From assembly GCF_000012945.1 (NCBI RefSeq), contig NC_007511.1:1488001-1552000 (forward strand): a stretch of 64,000 nucleotides of DNA. The letters run 5' to 3'. This stretch comes from Burkholderia lata. Lineage in GTDB: Bacteria; Pseudomonadota; Gammaproteobacteria; Burkholderiales; Burkholderiaceae. The notes beneath the pieces were generated by a model, which did no database searches, was not told the DNA's origin, and saw only the letters and a program-made list of their open reading frames with translations. Position 1 is the first letter of the stretch. Every line of letters begins with the position of its first letter. The position numbers were made by a program, and so were the translations under genes. Below are positions 19,192 through 26,767 of this stretch, in pieces.

Positions 19192-19208
19192 TGCAGGAAC
19201 GGGGCCAG
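19192..19208 (-). promoter_or_regulatory. Sigma-54-like promoter of the butanediol dehydrogenase gene
   Basis: Read on the minus strand the sequence is CTGGCCCCGTTCCTGCAT, with GG and GC separated by exactly 10 bp as RpoN promoters require. It matches the TGGCAC-N5-TTGC consensus except at A to C and T to C positions. The predicted transcript would start near 19180, about 70 nt before the GTG start. Confidence 0.55.
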
Positions 19209-19357
19209 CTCGAGTCGGGGCGACGGATGGCGATCGGACGGGATGTGCGTGGTGCGATGCATCATTTCCCCGTTCGTTGACAGGAAACGGTTTGGCGGGG
19301 GCGTGGCGCGAAGTGTGCTGCGACAGCTGAACGACACGCCGGTGAGACGCTGGGACG

Positions 19358-19381
19358 TTCGTCTCAGTGAAATGAGACGAA
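19358..19381 (-). promoter_or_regulatory. Inverted repeat, probable enhancer site for a sigma-54 activator
   Basis: Two perfect 9-bp arms, TTCGTCTCA and TGAGACGAA, are separated by 6 bp. A further TGAGACG copy lies at 19343-19349. The site is about 150 bp upstream of the sigma-54-like promoter, the usual distance for an NtrC-family activator; AcoR-type regulators of acetoin/butanediol genes are a reasonable guess. Confidence 0.55.
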
Positions 19382-19423
19382 TCGCGAGACGTGCGGCGAT
19401 GGCCGGTGCGGCTCGATGCGCGT

Positions 19424-20164
19424 TCAGGCGACGACTTCGTCGACCGCAACCGGTGCGAGCAGCGTGAATCCGGCGGCGCGGTACAGCGGCAGGCCGGCCT
19501 CGGTCGACACGAGCCATACCCGCTGCGCGCCGCGTTGCCGAGCGTGCGCGACGATCGCGGCGAGCAACTGCATCGCGAGGCCGCGGCGGCGGTACGCGTC
19601 GGCCGTCCCGACCCGGTCGACGACGATGTCGCGTGCCGACGCAAAGCCGTAGCGCGCTGTGGCGGCGATCTGCCCGTCCAGCCGGTGCGCGAACAAGAAC
19701 GCGGCCGGATTCGGCTGGAACGGCGGGAATGGCGCGCCCGCATTGAACGTATCGACGTCGCCCGGCGTGTGGCAGGCGAGCGATTGCGCGAGCGCATCGT
19801 CGCCGGACAGCCTGCCGATATCGGCGGCCATGAAATGCTCGTCCGACAGCCGGCGTGTCCTGCCGTGCAGCGCGGCCGGCAGCGGCGCGGCGCCGTAGCG
19901 CGTGATCCATGCGCCGACGGTGAACGGACCGTCGCCATCCGCGGGCGCGCCCTCGATCACGAAGTGCTCGGAAGGCCGCCCCATGCCGGCGTCGAATCGC
20001 ACGACGTGGCCGTCCGGGCTGTCGTGCAGCGGCGCGTCGCGCCGGTCGCGTGCGGCGCAGTACCCGGCGACGAAGGTGCGTACGGCGGCCTTGCGGCCGG
20101 GGAACGTCGACCAGGCTGTGTCGAGCGGAAGCAGGGCGTCGGGAGCGGGAGCGGCGGTCGGCAT
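19424..20164 (-). CDS. GNAT family N-acetyltransferase
   Basis: A 246-residue protein whose C-terminal half is a GNAT acetyltransferase domain: the acetyl-CoA binding loop is in VGTADAYRRRGLAMQLL (about residues 178-194), followed by the VSTEAGLPLYRAAGF segment that closes the fold. The N-terminal half is less typical and may form a partial second GNAT lobe. Such enzymes move an acetyl group from acetyl-CoA to an amine; the acceptor is unknown. ATG at 20164 is the most natural start; the frame remains open to 20239. Confidence 0.8.
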   Translation of the reverse strand: MPTAAPAPDALLPLDTAWSTFPGRKAAVRTFVAGYCAARDRRDAPLHDSPDGHVVRFDAGMGRPSEHFVIEGAPADGDGPFTVGAWITRYGAAPLPAALHGRTRRLSDEHFMAADIGRLSGDDALAQSLACHTPGDVDTFNAGAPFPPFQPNPAAFLFAHRLDGQIAATARYGFASARDIVVDRVGTADAYRRRGLAMQLLAAIVAHARQRGAQRVWLVSTEAGLPLYRAAGFTLLAPVAVDEVVA

Positions 20165-20279
20165 GCGGTCGTATGCAACGTTGTCGGGGCGAAGCCGACA
20201 GCTTAGATCAGGCGGGCGCACGCTGCCATGCCGGCGCATTGCCGCGATCGGCGGAACGGATCGTTGCGCACATTACCCC

Positions 20280-20310
20280 TTTACTTGAAGTTAACTTCAA
20301 TTTGTATCAT
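20280..20310 (+). promoter_or_regulatory. MerR-family type promoter with 19-bp spacer and palindrome
   Basis: TTTACT (20280-20285) and TATCAT (20305-20310) are separated by 19 bp, and the spacer is filled by the perfect 16-bp palindrome TTGAAGTTAACTTCAA (20285-20300). This over-long spacer with a centred palindrome is the signature of promoters activated by MerR-family regulators, closely matching the architecture of the SoxR-dependent soxS promoter, though the half-site differs (GAAGTTAACTTC rather than CAAGTTAACTTG). It lies 68 bp before the MFS gene. No merR-type gene is in the window. Confidence 0.7.
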
Positions 20311-20377
20311 GTGCGCCAGTCCGATCGCGGACGCGTGACGCATCCCGTTGCACGCGGCCGCTTCAACGGAGGTGGAG

Positions 20378-21589
20378 ATGACCGAATCGCCTGTCGCGGC
20401 CGATGCCGCCACGCTGCCGTCACGCAGCTACCGGGCCGCCGTCGCGAACGTCGTGCTGGCGAGCATCGTGTCGGCGTTGCACGTCGGCAAGGCGACGATC
20501 GCGTTGCCGTCGCTCCAGCACGAGTTCGGCGGCTCGCTCGCGTCGCTGAGCGGGATCATGTCGGTGTTTCCGTTCGTCGGCGTGTTCGGCGGCATCGCAG
20601 CCGGCCTGCTGGTGCGGCGCTGGGGCGATCGGTTGTTGCTGATCGCGGGCCTCGTCATCCTCGGCCTGTCGAGTATCGCCGGCGCATGGGCGGGCAGTTT
20701 TGCGCTGCTGCTGGCCACGCGCTTCGCCGAGGGGCTCGGTTTCGTGATCGTGGTGGTTGCCGCGCCGGCCGTGCTGAATCGTGTGACGCCGCCGGAGCGG
20801 CGCAACCTCGCGTTCGGACTGTGGAGCACGTTCATGCCGGCCGGGATGGCGCTGTCGATGCTGGTCGGGCCGCTGCTCGGCGGCTGGCGCAACGGCTGGC
20901 TCGCGGCCGCGGTGCTCACACTTGTCGCGGCGGCTGCGGTGCCCGTCACGACGTCCGCCGATGCGTCGTCGCGGCAGGCTGCCGCGCCGCGCATCGGGCC
21001 CGCGCTGCGCGACGTGCTCGCGTCGCGGTCGACCACGCTGCTCGCGCTGGGTTTCGCCACCTACAACGTGCAGTTTTTCGCGGCGATGACGTTCCTCCCG
21101 GTGTTCCTGATGCAGCGCCTCGGCGTGGCGGTCGGCGCGGCGGGGCTGATCAGCGCGGCGATCGTCGCCGCGTGCGTGATCGGCAACCTGACGGCCGGCT
21201 GGCTGCTGTCGCGCGGCGCACGGCCCGGGATCGTGATGGCCGCCACGTCGGTCGCGATCGGCGTGGCCGGCGCGGGGCTCTTCAGCGCGGCCACACCGGC
21301 GCCGCTCGCGGTCGCGCTGGGTTTTGCGTTCTCGGCGATCGCGGGGATGCTGCCCGCGACGATCCTCGCGTGTGCGCCGGGCTCCGCGCCGACGCCATCG
21401 CTGGCGCCGCTCAGCATCGGCTGGGTCGTGCAGGGCAACTATCTCGGACAGGTGATCGGGCCGCTGGCGATCGGCGCGATCGTCGGTGCATTCGGCTGGT
21501 CGGGCGGCATCGGGCTGATGCTCGCGGCCGCCGTCACCGGCGCGGCGATCGGCCTGTCGCTGCTGCGCGCACCAATGGGCCGGCGCTGA
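20378..21589 (+). CDS. MFS transporter (CynX/NimT-like)
   Basis: A 403-residue major facilitator protein with twelve hydrophobic segments. The loop after segment 2 carries the MFS motif as GLLVRRWGDRLLLIAG, and segment 5 the GLWSTFMPAGMALS region seen in the CynX/NimT branch. It acts at the inner membrane as a secondary transporter; whether it imports or exports, and what, is not clear. GGAGGTGGAG lies immediately before the ATG at 20378. The MerR-type promoter just upstream suggests induction by a metal, redox-active or toxic compound and so favours efflux. Confidence 0.85.
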   Translation: MTESPVAADAATLPSRSYRAAVANVVLASIVSALHVGKATIALPSLQHEFGGSLASLSGIMSVFPFVGVFGGIAAGLLVRRWGDRLLLIAGLVILGLSSIAGAWAGSFALLLATRFAEGLGFVIVVVAAPAVLNRVTPPERRNLAFGLWSTFMPAGMALSMLVGPLLGGWRNGWLAAAVLTLVAAAAVPVTTSADASSRQAAAPRIGPALRDVLASRSTTLLALGFATYNVQFFAAMTFLPVFLMQRLGVAVGAAGLISAAIVAACVIGNLTAGWLLSRGARPGIVMAATSVAIGVAGAGLFSAATPAPLAVALGFAFSAIAGMLPATILACAPGSAPTPSLAPLSIGWVVQGNYLGQVIGPLAIGAIVGAFGWSGGIGLMLAAAVTGAAIGLSLLRAPMGRR

Positions 21590-21627
21590 GCGCTGCGCCG
21601 TTCAACCTGCACGGAAATCCGTCAAGC

Positions 21628-22107
21628 ATGCTCAACACCATGGAAAGCCTGATCTGCGAAGAAGACCTGCCGCGCGATGCGCCGGCATGGGACGAAGACG
21701 ATGCGATGCCGCCACGTGGCGGCGTCGCGCATCCGCTCGTGACGATCGGCCGAGCGCCGGTTCCCGAGCACGCCGCAGCGGCCGTCTCGCCGTTGCGCCC
21801 GCAACTGTTCGTCACGGTGCTGGAGGCCGACGACAATGCGTTGCTGGTTCGCTGGGTCGAAAGCGGCCGGTGCCATTACGGCGAACAGCGCTGGCGCCTG
21901 CGCGTCGCGTTGCAGCCGGGCCGCTGCGCGATATCCGGGCAGCCGATCGAGCCGGGCGAGCCGGTGTTCCGGCCGGTACGGCGGCCCGTGCCGGCCAATG
22001 GCGACGAGATGATCTGCCCGGCGGCGGTGCCGGGTGCGGCCGGCGTGGCGTGTGACGTCGCGCTGGAGGATGACGACGCACACGCGGCGGCCGACGTTCC
22101 AGGCTGA
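21628..22107 (+). CDS. DUF3331 family protein
   Basis: A 159-residue protein of the DUF3331 family, which I know chiefly from Burkholderia and relatives. The core is visible as VLEADDNALLVRWVESGRCHYGEQRWR, continuing to GRCAISGQPIEPGEPVFRP, where Cys and Gly/Pro-rich turns suggest a small beta-rich domain. No signal peptide or membrane segment is present, so it is cytoplasmic. Both ATG 21628 and ATG 21640 are possible starts; neither has a strong ribosome site. It follows the MFS gene by 38 bp and may be co-transcribed. Function unknown. Confidence 0.72.
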   Translation: MLNTMESLICEEDLPRDAPAWDEDDAMPPRGGVAHPLVTIGRAPVPEHAAAAVSPLRPQLFVTVLEADDNALLVRWVESGRCHYGEQRWRLRVALQPGRCAISGQPIEPGEPVFRPVRRPVPANGDEMICPAAVPGAAGVACDVALEDDDAHAAADVPG

Positions 22108-22131
22108 ACGCCGGCCGGTGGCGGCAGCGTG

Positions 22132-23334
22132 TTACTTCTTCACGTCGTGCCGGTACTGGATGAACCCGGCGTTGTTCGCGAGCTTGTCGTACAGCGCGCG
22201 CGCGGTCGTGTTGGTTTCATGCGTGAGCCAGTACACGCGGCTCGCGCCGGCTTCGCGGGCATGTTCGTACACGGCCTCGATCAGCGCACCGCCAGCGCCT
22301 TGCCCGCGCGCGTCGGGCGCGGTGTACAGGTCCTGCAGGTAGCAGTACGGCCCTTCGGTCCAGCACGAGCGGTGGTAGATCGAATGCACGATCCCGACCA
22401 GCGCACCTGATGCGTCGAATGCGCCGAGCACGAACATCGGCTCGTCGGGATCCATCAGGCGTGCCCACGTCGTCGCGAATACCGCGTCGCTCAGCGCGGT
22501 GTCGTAGAACTTCTGGTAACCCTGCCACAGCGGACGCCATGCGGCTTCGTCGGCGGCGACGAGCGGGCGCACCGTGACGCGCGTGGCGTCGTGCGCGCGG
22601 CTGGCCGCATCGCGCGCGCTTGCCTGCGCGTGGCGGATCGCGGTGAGCGACTGGCGCTGCTCGCCCTGCGCGTCGAAGTTCTCCGGTGCGAGCCACGCGT
22701 CGAACGCGGCGCGGACATCCGGCCATTCGCCATCGATGATCGAGAACCACGCGGTGTCGCGATTGCGGCTGCGGTAGACGATCGCCTGCCGGAACGTGCC
22801 TTCGTAGCGGAAGCCGAGGCGGGCGGCGGCCTTGCGCGACGGGATGTTCAGGTCGTCGCACTTCCATTCGTAGCGCCGGTAGCCGAGCGTGTCGAACGCG
22901 TACTTCATCAGCAGGAACTGCGCTTCGGTCGAAATCGGCGTGCGCTTGAGCAGCGGCGAGAACGTGACGGAGCCGACCTCGATCACGCCGTTGGCCGGAT
23001 CGATGCGCATCAGTGCAAGCGTGCCGACCGCGCGGCCCGTGGCCCGGTCGATCACCGTGTAGTGCAGCGGATCCGGGCTCGCCTGCGCGGTCCGCGCGTA
23101 GTCGCGGTAGCTCGATTCGTCGGCGTACGGGCCGTGTGCGAGATAGGTCCAGTCGCTGCCGTCCGGCGCCTGGGCATAGGCGGCGTGCAGGTCGGCCGCG
23201 TGGCGCTCGGCGTCGAGCGGTTCGAGCCGGCAGTAGCGGCCTTCGAGCACGATGCGCTCCGGGCGCGGGCGCGCGGACCAGTCGGGAACGGGGTGGCCGA
23301 TGGGTTGCTGGAAAGCGTTGGTGAGCGTGGACAA
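22132..23334 (-). CDS. Tandem GNAT acetyltransferase (two fused domains)
   Basis: A 400-residue protein made of two different GNAT domains. Residues about 1-225 resemble the RimJ/RimL type (RIVLEGRYCRLEPLDAERH..., YRRYEWKCDDLNIPSRKAAARLGF), and residues about 245-400 a second GNAT fold (VTVRPLVAADEAAWRPLW..., LYTAPDARGQGAGGALIEAVYEHAREAG). Single-domain relatives of each half are common, so this looks like a fusion giving two acetylation activities or one regulatory half. The start is taken as TTG 23334 (MSTLTNAFQQ reading); ATG 23376 would add 14 residues. Divergent from the MocR gene. Confidence 0.78.
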   Translation of the reverse strand: MSTLTNAFQQPIGHPVPDWSARPRPERIVLEGRYCRLEPLDAERHAADLHAAYAQAPDGSDWTYLAHGPYADESSYRDYARTAQASPDPLHYTVIDRATGRAVGTLALMRIDPANGVIEVGSVTFSPLLKRTPISTEAQFLLMKYAFDTLGYRRYEWKCDDLNIPSRKAAARLGFRYEGTFRQAIVYRSRNRDTAWFSIIDGEWPDVRAAFDAWLAPENFDAQGEQRQSLTAIRHAQASARDAASRAHDATRVTVRPLVAADEAAWRPLWQGYQKFYDTALSDAVFATTWARLMDPDEPMFVLGAFDASGALVGIVHSIYHRSCWTEGPYCYLQDLYTAPDARGQGAGGALIEAVYEHAREAGASRVYWLTHETNTTARALYDKLANNAGFIQYRHDVKK

Positions 23335-23398
23335 GGTCGATCTCGCTTCGGTTGGCGGCCGGCGACATGCCGGCATGCAGACGATCGTAGTCGCGACG

Positions 23399-23493
23399 AG
23401 GTACCATGAGAAGCGCCAGAGATCGGTAAATTTATGGTGCCACGAATTGTGGGGCGCGAACCGCGAGCCGTTCTTCGCTAGCTGGGTGCCACT
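23399..23493 (+). promoter_or_regulatory. Repeated GGTNCCA boxes upstream of the MocR gene
   Basis: Three related elements lie in the divergent promoter region: GGTACCAT at 23400-23407, TGGTGCCAC at 23435-23443 and GGGTGCCACT at 23484-23493, the last two as direct repeats 49 bp apart. MocR/GabR/PdxR regulators are known to bind spaced direct repeats next to their own gene, so these are candidate autoregulatory sites. Confidence 0.45.
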
Positions 23494-23536
23494 AGCCGTC
23501 CGCCACGTTCCAACATTTTCACGCTGTGATGTTCCG

Positions 23537-25009
23537 ATGACGACTGTCCTTCCTTCCGGCGATGCACCGTCGCTGCCGCTCGACGCGCCGCTGGCACGCA
23601 CGCCGGGCGCGCCTTCGCTGCAGCGCCAGTTGCTGCGCCGCGTGCGCGACGCGATTCTCGGCGGCGCGATGCCGGCCGGCACGCGGCTGCCCGGCACGCG
23701 CGCGCTGGCCGAAACGCTCGGCGTGTCGCGCAACACGACGGCCGCCGTCTACGAGCAACTCGTCGCCGAAGGCTTCCTGCAATCCGATCGCCGCGGCACG
23801 CGAGTCGTCGGGTTGTCGCGGCCGGCGCCACCGCGCCGGCGCGCCGCGCCGCCGGCCGTCGCGCAGCGGCTCGGCCGGATTCGCCCGAGCCGCATCGGCA
23901 CCGGCGAATCGGAAGGTTTCCGGCCGGGCGTGCCCGCGCTGACGCATTTCCCGGCGGACGCGTGGCGCCATGCGATCGACCGCGCGCTGCGTCGCGCCGG
24001 CCGCGACCTGCTCGGCTATGGCGATCCGCTCGGCGAGCGCGGGCTGCGCGAATCGATCGCGCGCCATCTGGCCGTGACGCGCGGCGTGCGCTGCGATCCC
24101 GAGCAGATCGTGATCACGGAAGGCGCACAGGGCGCGATCGCGCTGTGCGCGCAGTTGCTGACGAACCCGGGCGATACGGTGTGGGTCGAAGAGCCCGGCT
24201 ATCGCGGCGCGCGCACCGCGATGCAGGCCGCGGACCTCGACGTCGTGCCGATGCCGGTCGACGCGGAAGGGCTGCGGGTCGACGCCGACGACTGGCGCGA
24301 GCGGACGCCGCGCCTCGTCTATACGACGCCGTCAAACCAGTTCCCGACCGGCGCCGTGCTGTCGATCTCGCGCCGGCTCGCGCTGATCGATGCCGCGCGC
24401 CGGCATCGCGCGTGGATCATCGAGGACGACTACGACAGCGAATTCCGCCATACCGGCGAGCCGATCGGCGCGATGCACGGGCTCGCACCCGATTCGCCCG
24501 TCGTCTATCTCGGCTCGTTCAGCAAGACGATGTTTCCGGCGCTGCGGATCGGTTTTCTCGTGCTGCCCGACGCGTTGCTGGCGGCGGTGCGGCCGGTGTT
24601 GCCGGAGATGCTGCGTGGCGGGACGCGCCACGTGCAGCTCGCGCTGGCCGATTTCATCGAGACGGGCGAGTACGGCCGCCATCTCGGCCGCATGCGCCGG
24701 CTGTACCGCGACCGGCGACGGTTGCTGCTCGCCGCGCTCGACGGCAACCTGAGCGTGCCGCATCAGATCGAGGGCGGGCCGTGCGGGCTGCATCTCGCGC
24801 TGCGGCTGCCGGCGCGCTACCGCGATCGTGCGATCGTCGACGCGGCGCGCGCACACGGCATCGGGCCGTTTCCGCTGTCGGGTTTTTCGATCGATGCGGC
24901 ATCGGCGGGTAACGGGCTCGTGCTCGGTTTCGGCAATACGTCGGCCGACGCGTTCGAGCCGATGTTGCGGATGCTGTCGGCGATCGCGGAGCGGGTGGGT
25001 GGGGCGTGA
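23537..25009 (+). CDS. MocR-family (GntR/aminotransferase) transcriptional regulator
   Basis: A 490-residue regulator with an N-terminal GntR winged helix (about 30-105, GTRLPGTRALAETLGVSRNT) joined to a fold-type I aminotransferase-like domain (about 130-488). The PLP-binding lysine lies in SFSKTMFPALRIGF, with the cofactor Asp/Tyr region in IIEDDYDSEFR. Such MocR proteins use PLP as a sensor cofactor for vitamin B6, amino-acid or amine metabolism. It is divergent from the tandem acetyltransferase gene, which may be its target. ATG 23537 is the first start in a reasonable position. Confidence 0.87.
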   Translation: MTTVLPSGDAPSLPLDAPLARTPGAPSLQRQLLRRVRDAILGGAMPAGTRLPGTRALAETLGVSRNTTAAVYEQLVAEGFLQSDRRGTRVVGLSRPAPPRRRAAPPAVAQRLGRIRPSRIGTGESEGFRPGVPALTHFPADAWRHAIDRALRRAGRDLLGYGDPLGERGLRESIARHLAVTRGVRCDPEQIVITEGAQGAIALCAQLLTNPGDTVWVEEPGYRGARTAMQAADLDVVPMPVDAEGLRVDADDWRERTPRLVYTTPSNQFPTGAVLSISRRLALIDAARRHRAWIIEDDYDSEFRHTGEPIGAMHGLAPDSPVVYLGSFSKTMFPALRIGFLVLPDALLAAVRPVLPEMLRGGTRHVQLALADFIETGEYGRHLGRMRRLYRDRRRLLLAALDGNLSVPHQIEGGPCGLHLALRLPARYRDRAIVDAARAHGIGPFPLSGFSIDAASAGNGLVLGFGNTSADAFEPMLRMLSAIAERVGGA

Positions 25010-25037
25010 CGTGAGGGCGGTCGGGCGCGCGGGTTGC

Positions 25038-25056
25038 ATCACCGGTCACCGGTGAT
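25038..25056. repeat. Short inverted repeat between the MocR gene and a lipoprotein-like gene
   Basis: ATCACCGG and CCGGTGAT are separated by TCA, forming an 8-bp stem with a 3-nt loop. It is followed by only three T residues, so it is either a weak terminator for the MocR gene or an operator for the next gene. Confidence 0.45.
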
Positions 25057-25113
25057 TTCCGCTACCGTATCGCTTGCGATTTCACTTCGGGATCCCGACA
25101 AGAGAATCGAGTC

Positions 25114-25695
25114 ATGAGTGTGCGAGCTGGATCGATGATGACCGTCGTTCGTCTGGCCGTTTTCCTGGCTGCCGTCGCTACGGGAGCAGGGTGCTCTCGT
25201 GCGACGGATGACGTCGCGCTACCCGGCGGCAAGGATGCCGGGATCGGGCTGAAGCTGAATGCGCTGAACTACACGGACGTGCCGATCGGTACCTTCTCTG
25301 TCGACGGCACCTGGGGCGGAAATGTGGCCGCCCGTATCGGCAGCGCCGGCGGCGGCATCACCTGCTGCGTGTCCGTTCCTGAAAAATGGCGCCCGGGATT
25401 GACGGTCGAGGTCGAATGGCGCAACGACGAGATGGTCCGGCGCAATCCGCATGCAATGGCCAGCCGGGTCGTGCCGATCGAGCAGTATGGTTCGTTCTCG
25501 GACGGCTATCTGTGGATCGTGTTTTTCCCGGGAGACACGATCAAGGCATACGCGTCGCCGTGGCTGCCGGGCGCACCGGCGTTTCCTGAGGGATTACAGG
25601 TGCCCAGCAAGGCTTGCCCGGGACACTTTACGGTGTTGAACAGCAGCCCTGACTGCCCGGCACCGGACAAAAGAATCGCGGGAGTCGCGCCATGA
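25114..25695 (+). CDS. DUF3304-like exported (probable lipo-) protein
   Basis: A 193-residue exported protein. A hydrophobic N-terminal segment (about 8-26) ends in ATGAGCSR, a weak lipobox whose Cys27 could be lipidated. The body (LNALNYTDVPIGTFSVDG..., GGGITCCVSVPEKWRPGLTVEVEW) matches what I know of DUF3304 proteins, found mostly in Burkholderia and often near type VI secretion effector genes; no secretion genes are in this window. It is followed closely by a second exported protein on the same strand. Function unknown. Confidence 0.7.
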   Translation: MSVRAGSMMTVVRLAVFLAAVATGAGCSRATDDVALPGGKDAGIGLKLNALNYTDVPIGTFSVDGTWGGNVAARIGSAGGGITCCVSVPEKWRPGLTVEVEWRNDEMVRRNPHAMASRVVPIEQYGSFSDGYLWIVFFPGDTIKAYASPWLPGAPAFPEGLQVPSKACPGHFTVLNSSPDCPAPDKRIAGVAP

Positions 25696-25814
25696 GCGCG
25701 CGTTTTGCTTCTGCCGGGCGGCCCGATTCGTGCGTTGTGACGCCGATACATGATGCGATTCTTCGCAGGCCTCGTGACGATGGCGAAGGTGTCGCACGGC
25801 GCAGGAGCGGTGCA

Positions 25815-26453
25815 ATGAAAGCGTGTGTCATCGGCCTGCTGCTAGGTTCCATGTTTGTCGGCTTGAGCCACGCGCAGGCGCCGGCATCGGGAAACGCCAC
25901 GAGTGCGGAAGAACGAGCCGCAGCCATTCGGCGAGCCCTCAGCCCGACCGCGCGCGTCGACGCATTCAAGGCGCGCATCGATTTCGACCGGAAGTTCGCG
26001 ACCGACGATGGCCGGATGATCGTCGTGTTCGACTGGGGCAACCTCGCAACACAGCGCGTCCCCGGTTTGAATGCGCTGAAGATCGAATCTTTCGAACAGC
26101 GTCTCGACGAAACCGGGCCGCTCAAGGATGTCCGGGTGTTTGTCTTCAACGGCCGGTTCAACGCGGCGGGCGTGTCGATCACGGTTGCGCAGGCCAGCGA
26201 TCGCTTCAAGGCGGCGGATTATTTCCTCGACGAGACCACGTCGCCGACGATCGCGCGCGTGCCGTTCGAGACGAATCCCGATCCGCTCGGAAGCGTGTCG
26301 GTCCAGAGCTCCATCGCGGGTCCCGGGCTCGGACTCGTGTGGATCTACAAGAACCTGTGCCTGGTCGTGTCAGGCGCGCCGGCCGATGCGGTTCGGGATC
26401 TGAGTCGACGCCTGCAGACGCTGGCGGAAGCCCACACAGTCGATTCGAGGTGA
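25815..26453 (+). CDS. Exported protein of unknown function
   Basis: A 212-residue protein with a signal peptide (MKACVIGLLLGSMFVGLSHA, cleavage likely before Gln21). I do not recognise the mature domain, which contains FDRKFATDDGRMIVVFDWG and a later FLDETTSPTIARVPFE segment. ATG at 25815 is chosen because a GGAG lies 8 bp upstream and the signal peptide starts there; an in-frame ATG at 25692 overlaps the previous stop (ATGA) and would hide the signal. It likely shares a transcript with the DUF3304 gene, so both may work in the periplasm. Confidence 0.68.
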   Translation: MKACVIGLLLGSMFVGLSHAQAPASGNATSAEERAAAIRRALSPTARVDAFKARIDFDRKFATDDGRMIVVFDWGNLATQRVPGLNALKIESFEQRLDETGPLKDVRVFVFNGRFNAAGVSITVAQASDRFKAADYFLDETTSPTIARVPFETNPDPLGSVSVQSSIAGPGLGLVWIYKNLCLVVSGAPADAVRDLSRRLQTLAEAHTVDSR

Positions 26454-26767
26454 TGGCGGGCGATCGCTCGCCTCTCGACGTTCATCGACATCCAGGTAGA
26501 GCGAAGGTGCGCATGCATGGCACCGCCCGCCACGAACCACCCATCCCCACGCACGACAATCGGACTTGTGCGGATTGACGAGCCGCGCATTTTGTTCGAA
26601 ACGGCCACCGTCGCGGCTCCGCGCCTGCCGCGCCGCCCGGCATTCGGGTTTCGATTCGTATGTTCGAACAGGCCGCGTGAGCTATAAATGGATGCGTGTA
26701 CCGGTGCTTGTCGGGCAGCTGCGCGTCTCGCGCAGGTCGGCGCCGCGACTCCCGGGGGAGGTGCACT
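26454..26767. other. Intergenic region upstream of the HtrA-like protease
   Basis: A 314-bp stretch with no supported gene. A CTATAAATGG element near 26682-26691 could be a -10 region for the protease gene. A strong GGGGGAGG ribosome site closes it at 26754-26761. No operator palindrome stands out. Confidence 0.45.

Larger units (their letters stand above)
19110..19423. other. Intergenic region upstream of the butanediol dehydrogenase gene
   Basis: A 314-bp stretch between the dehydrogenase start and the stop of a GNAT gene. It holds a sigma-54-like promoter at 19192-19208 and an inverted repeat at 19358-19381, both listed separately. No gene is seen. Confidence 0.6.

Noticed and set aside
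20285..20300. Naming the palindrome a SoxR box
   Set aside because: Half-sites differ from the SoxR consensus; only the MerR-type architecture is supported.
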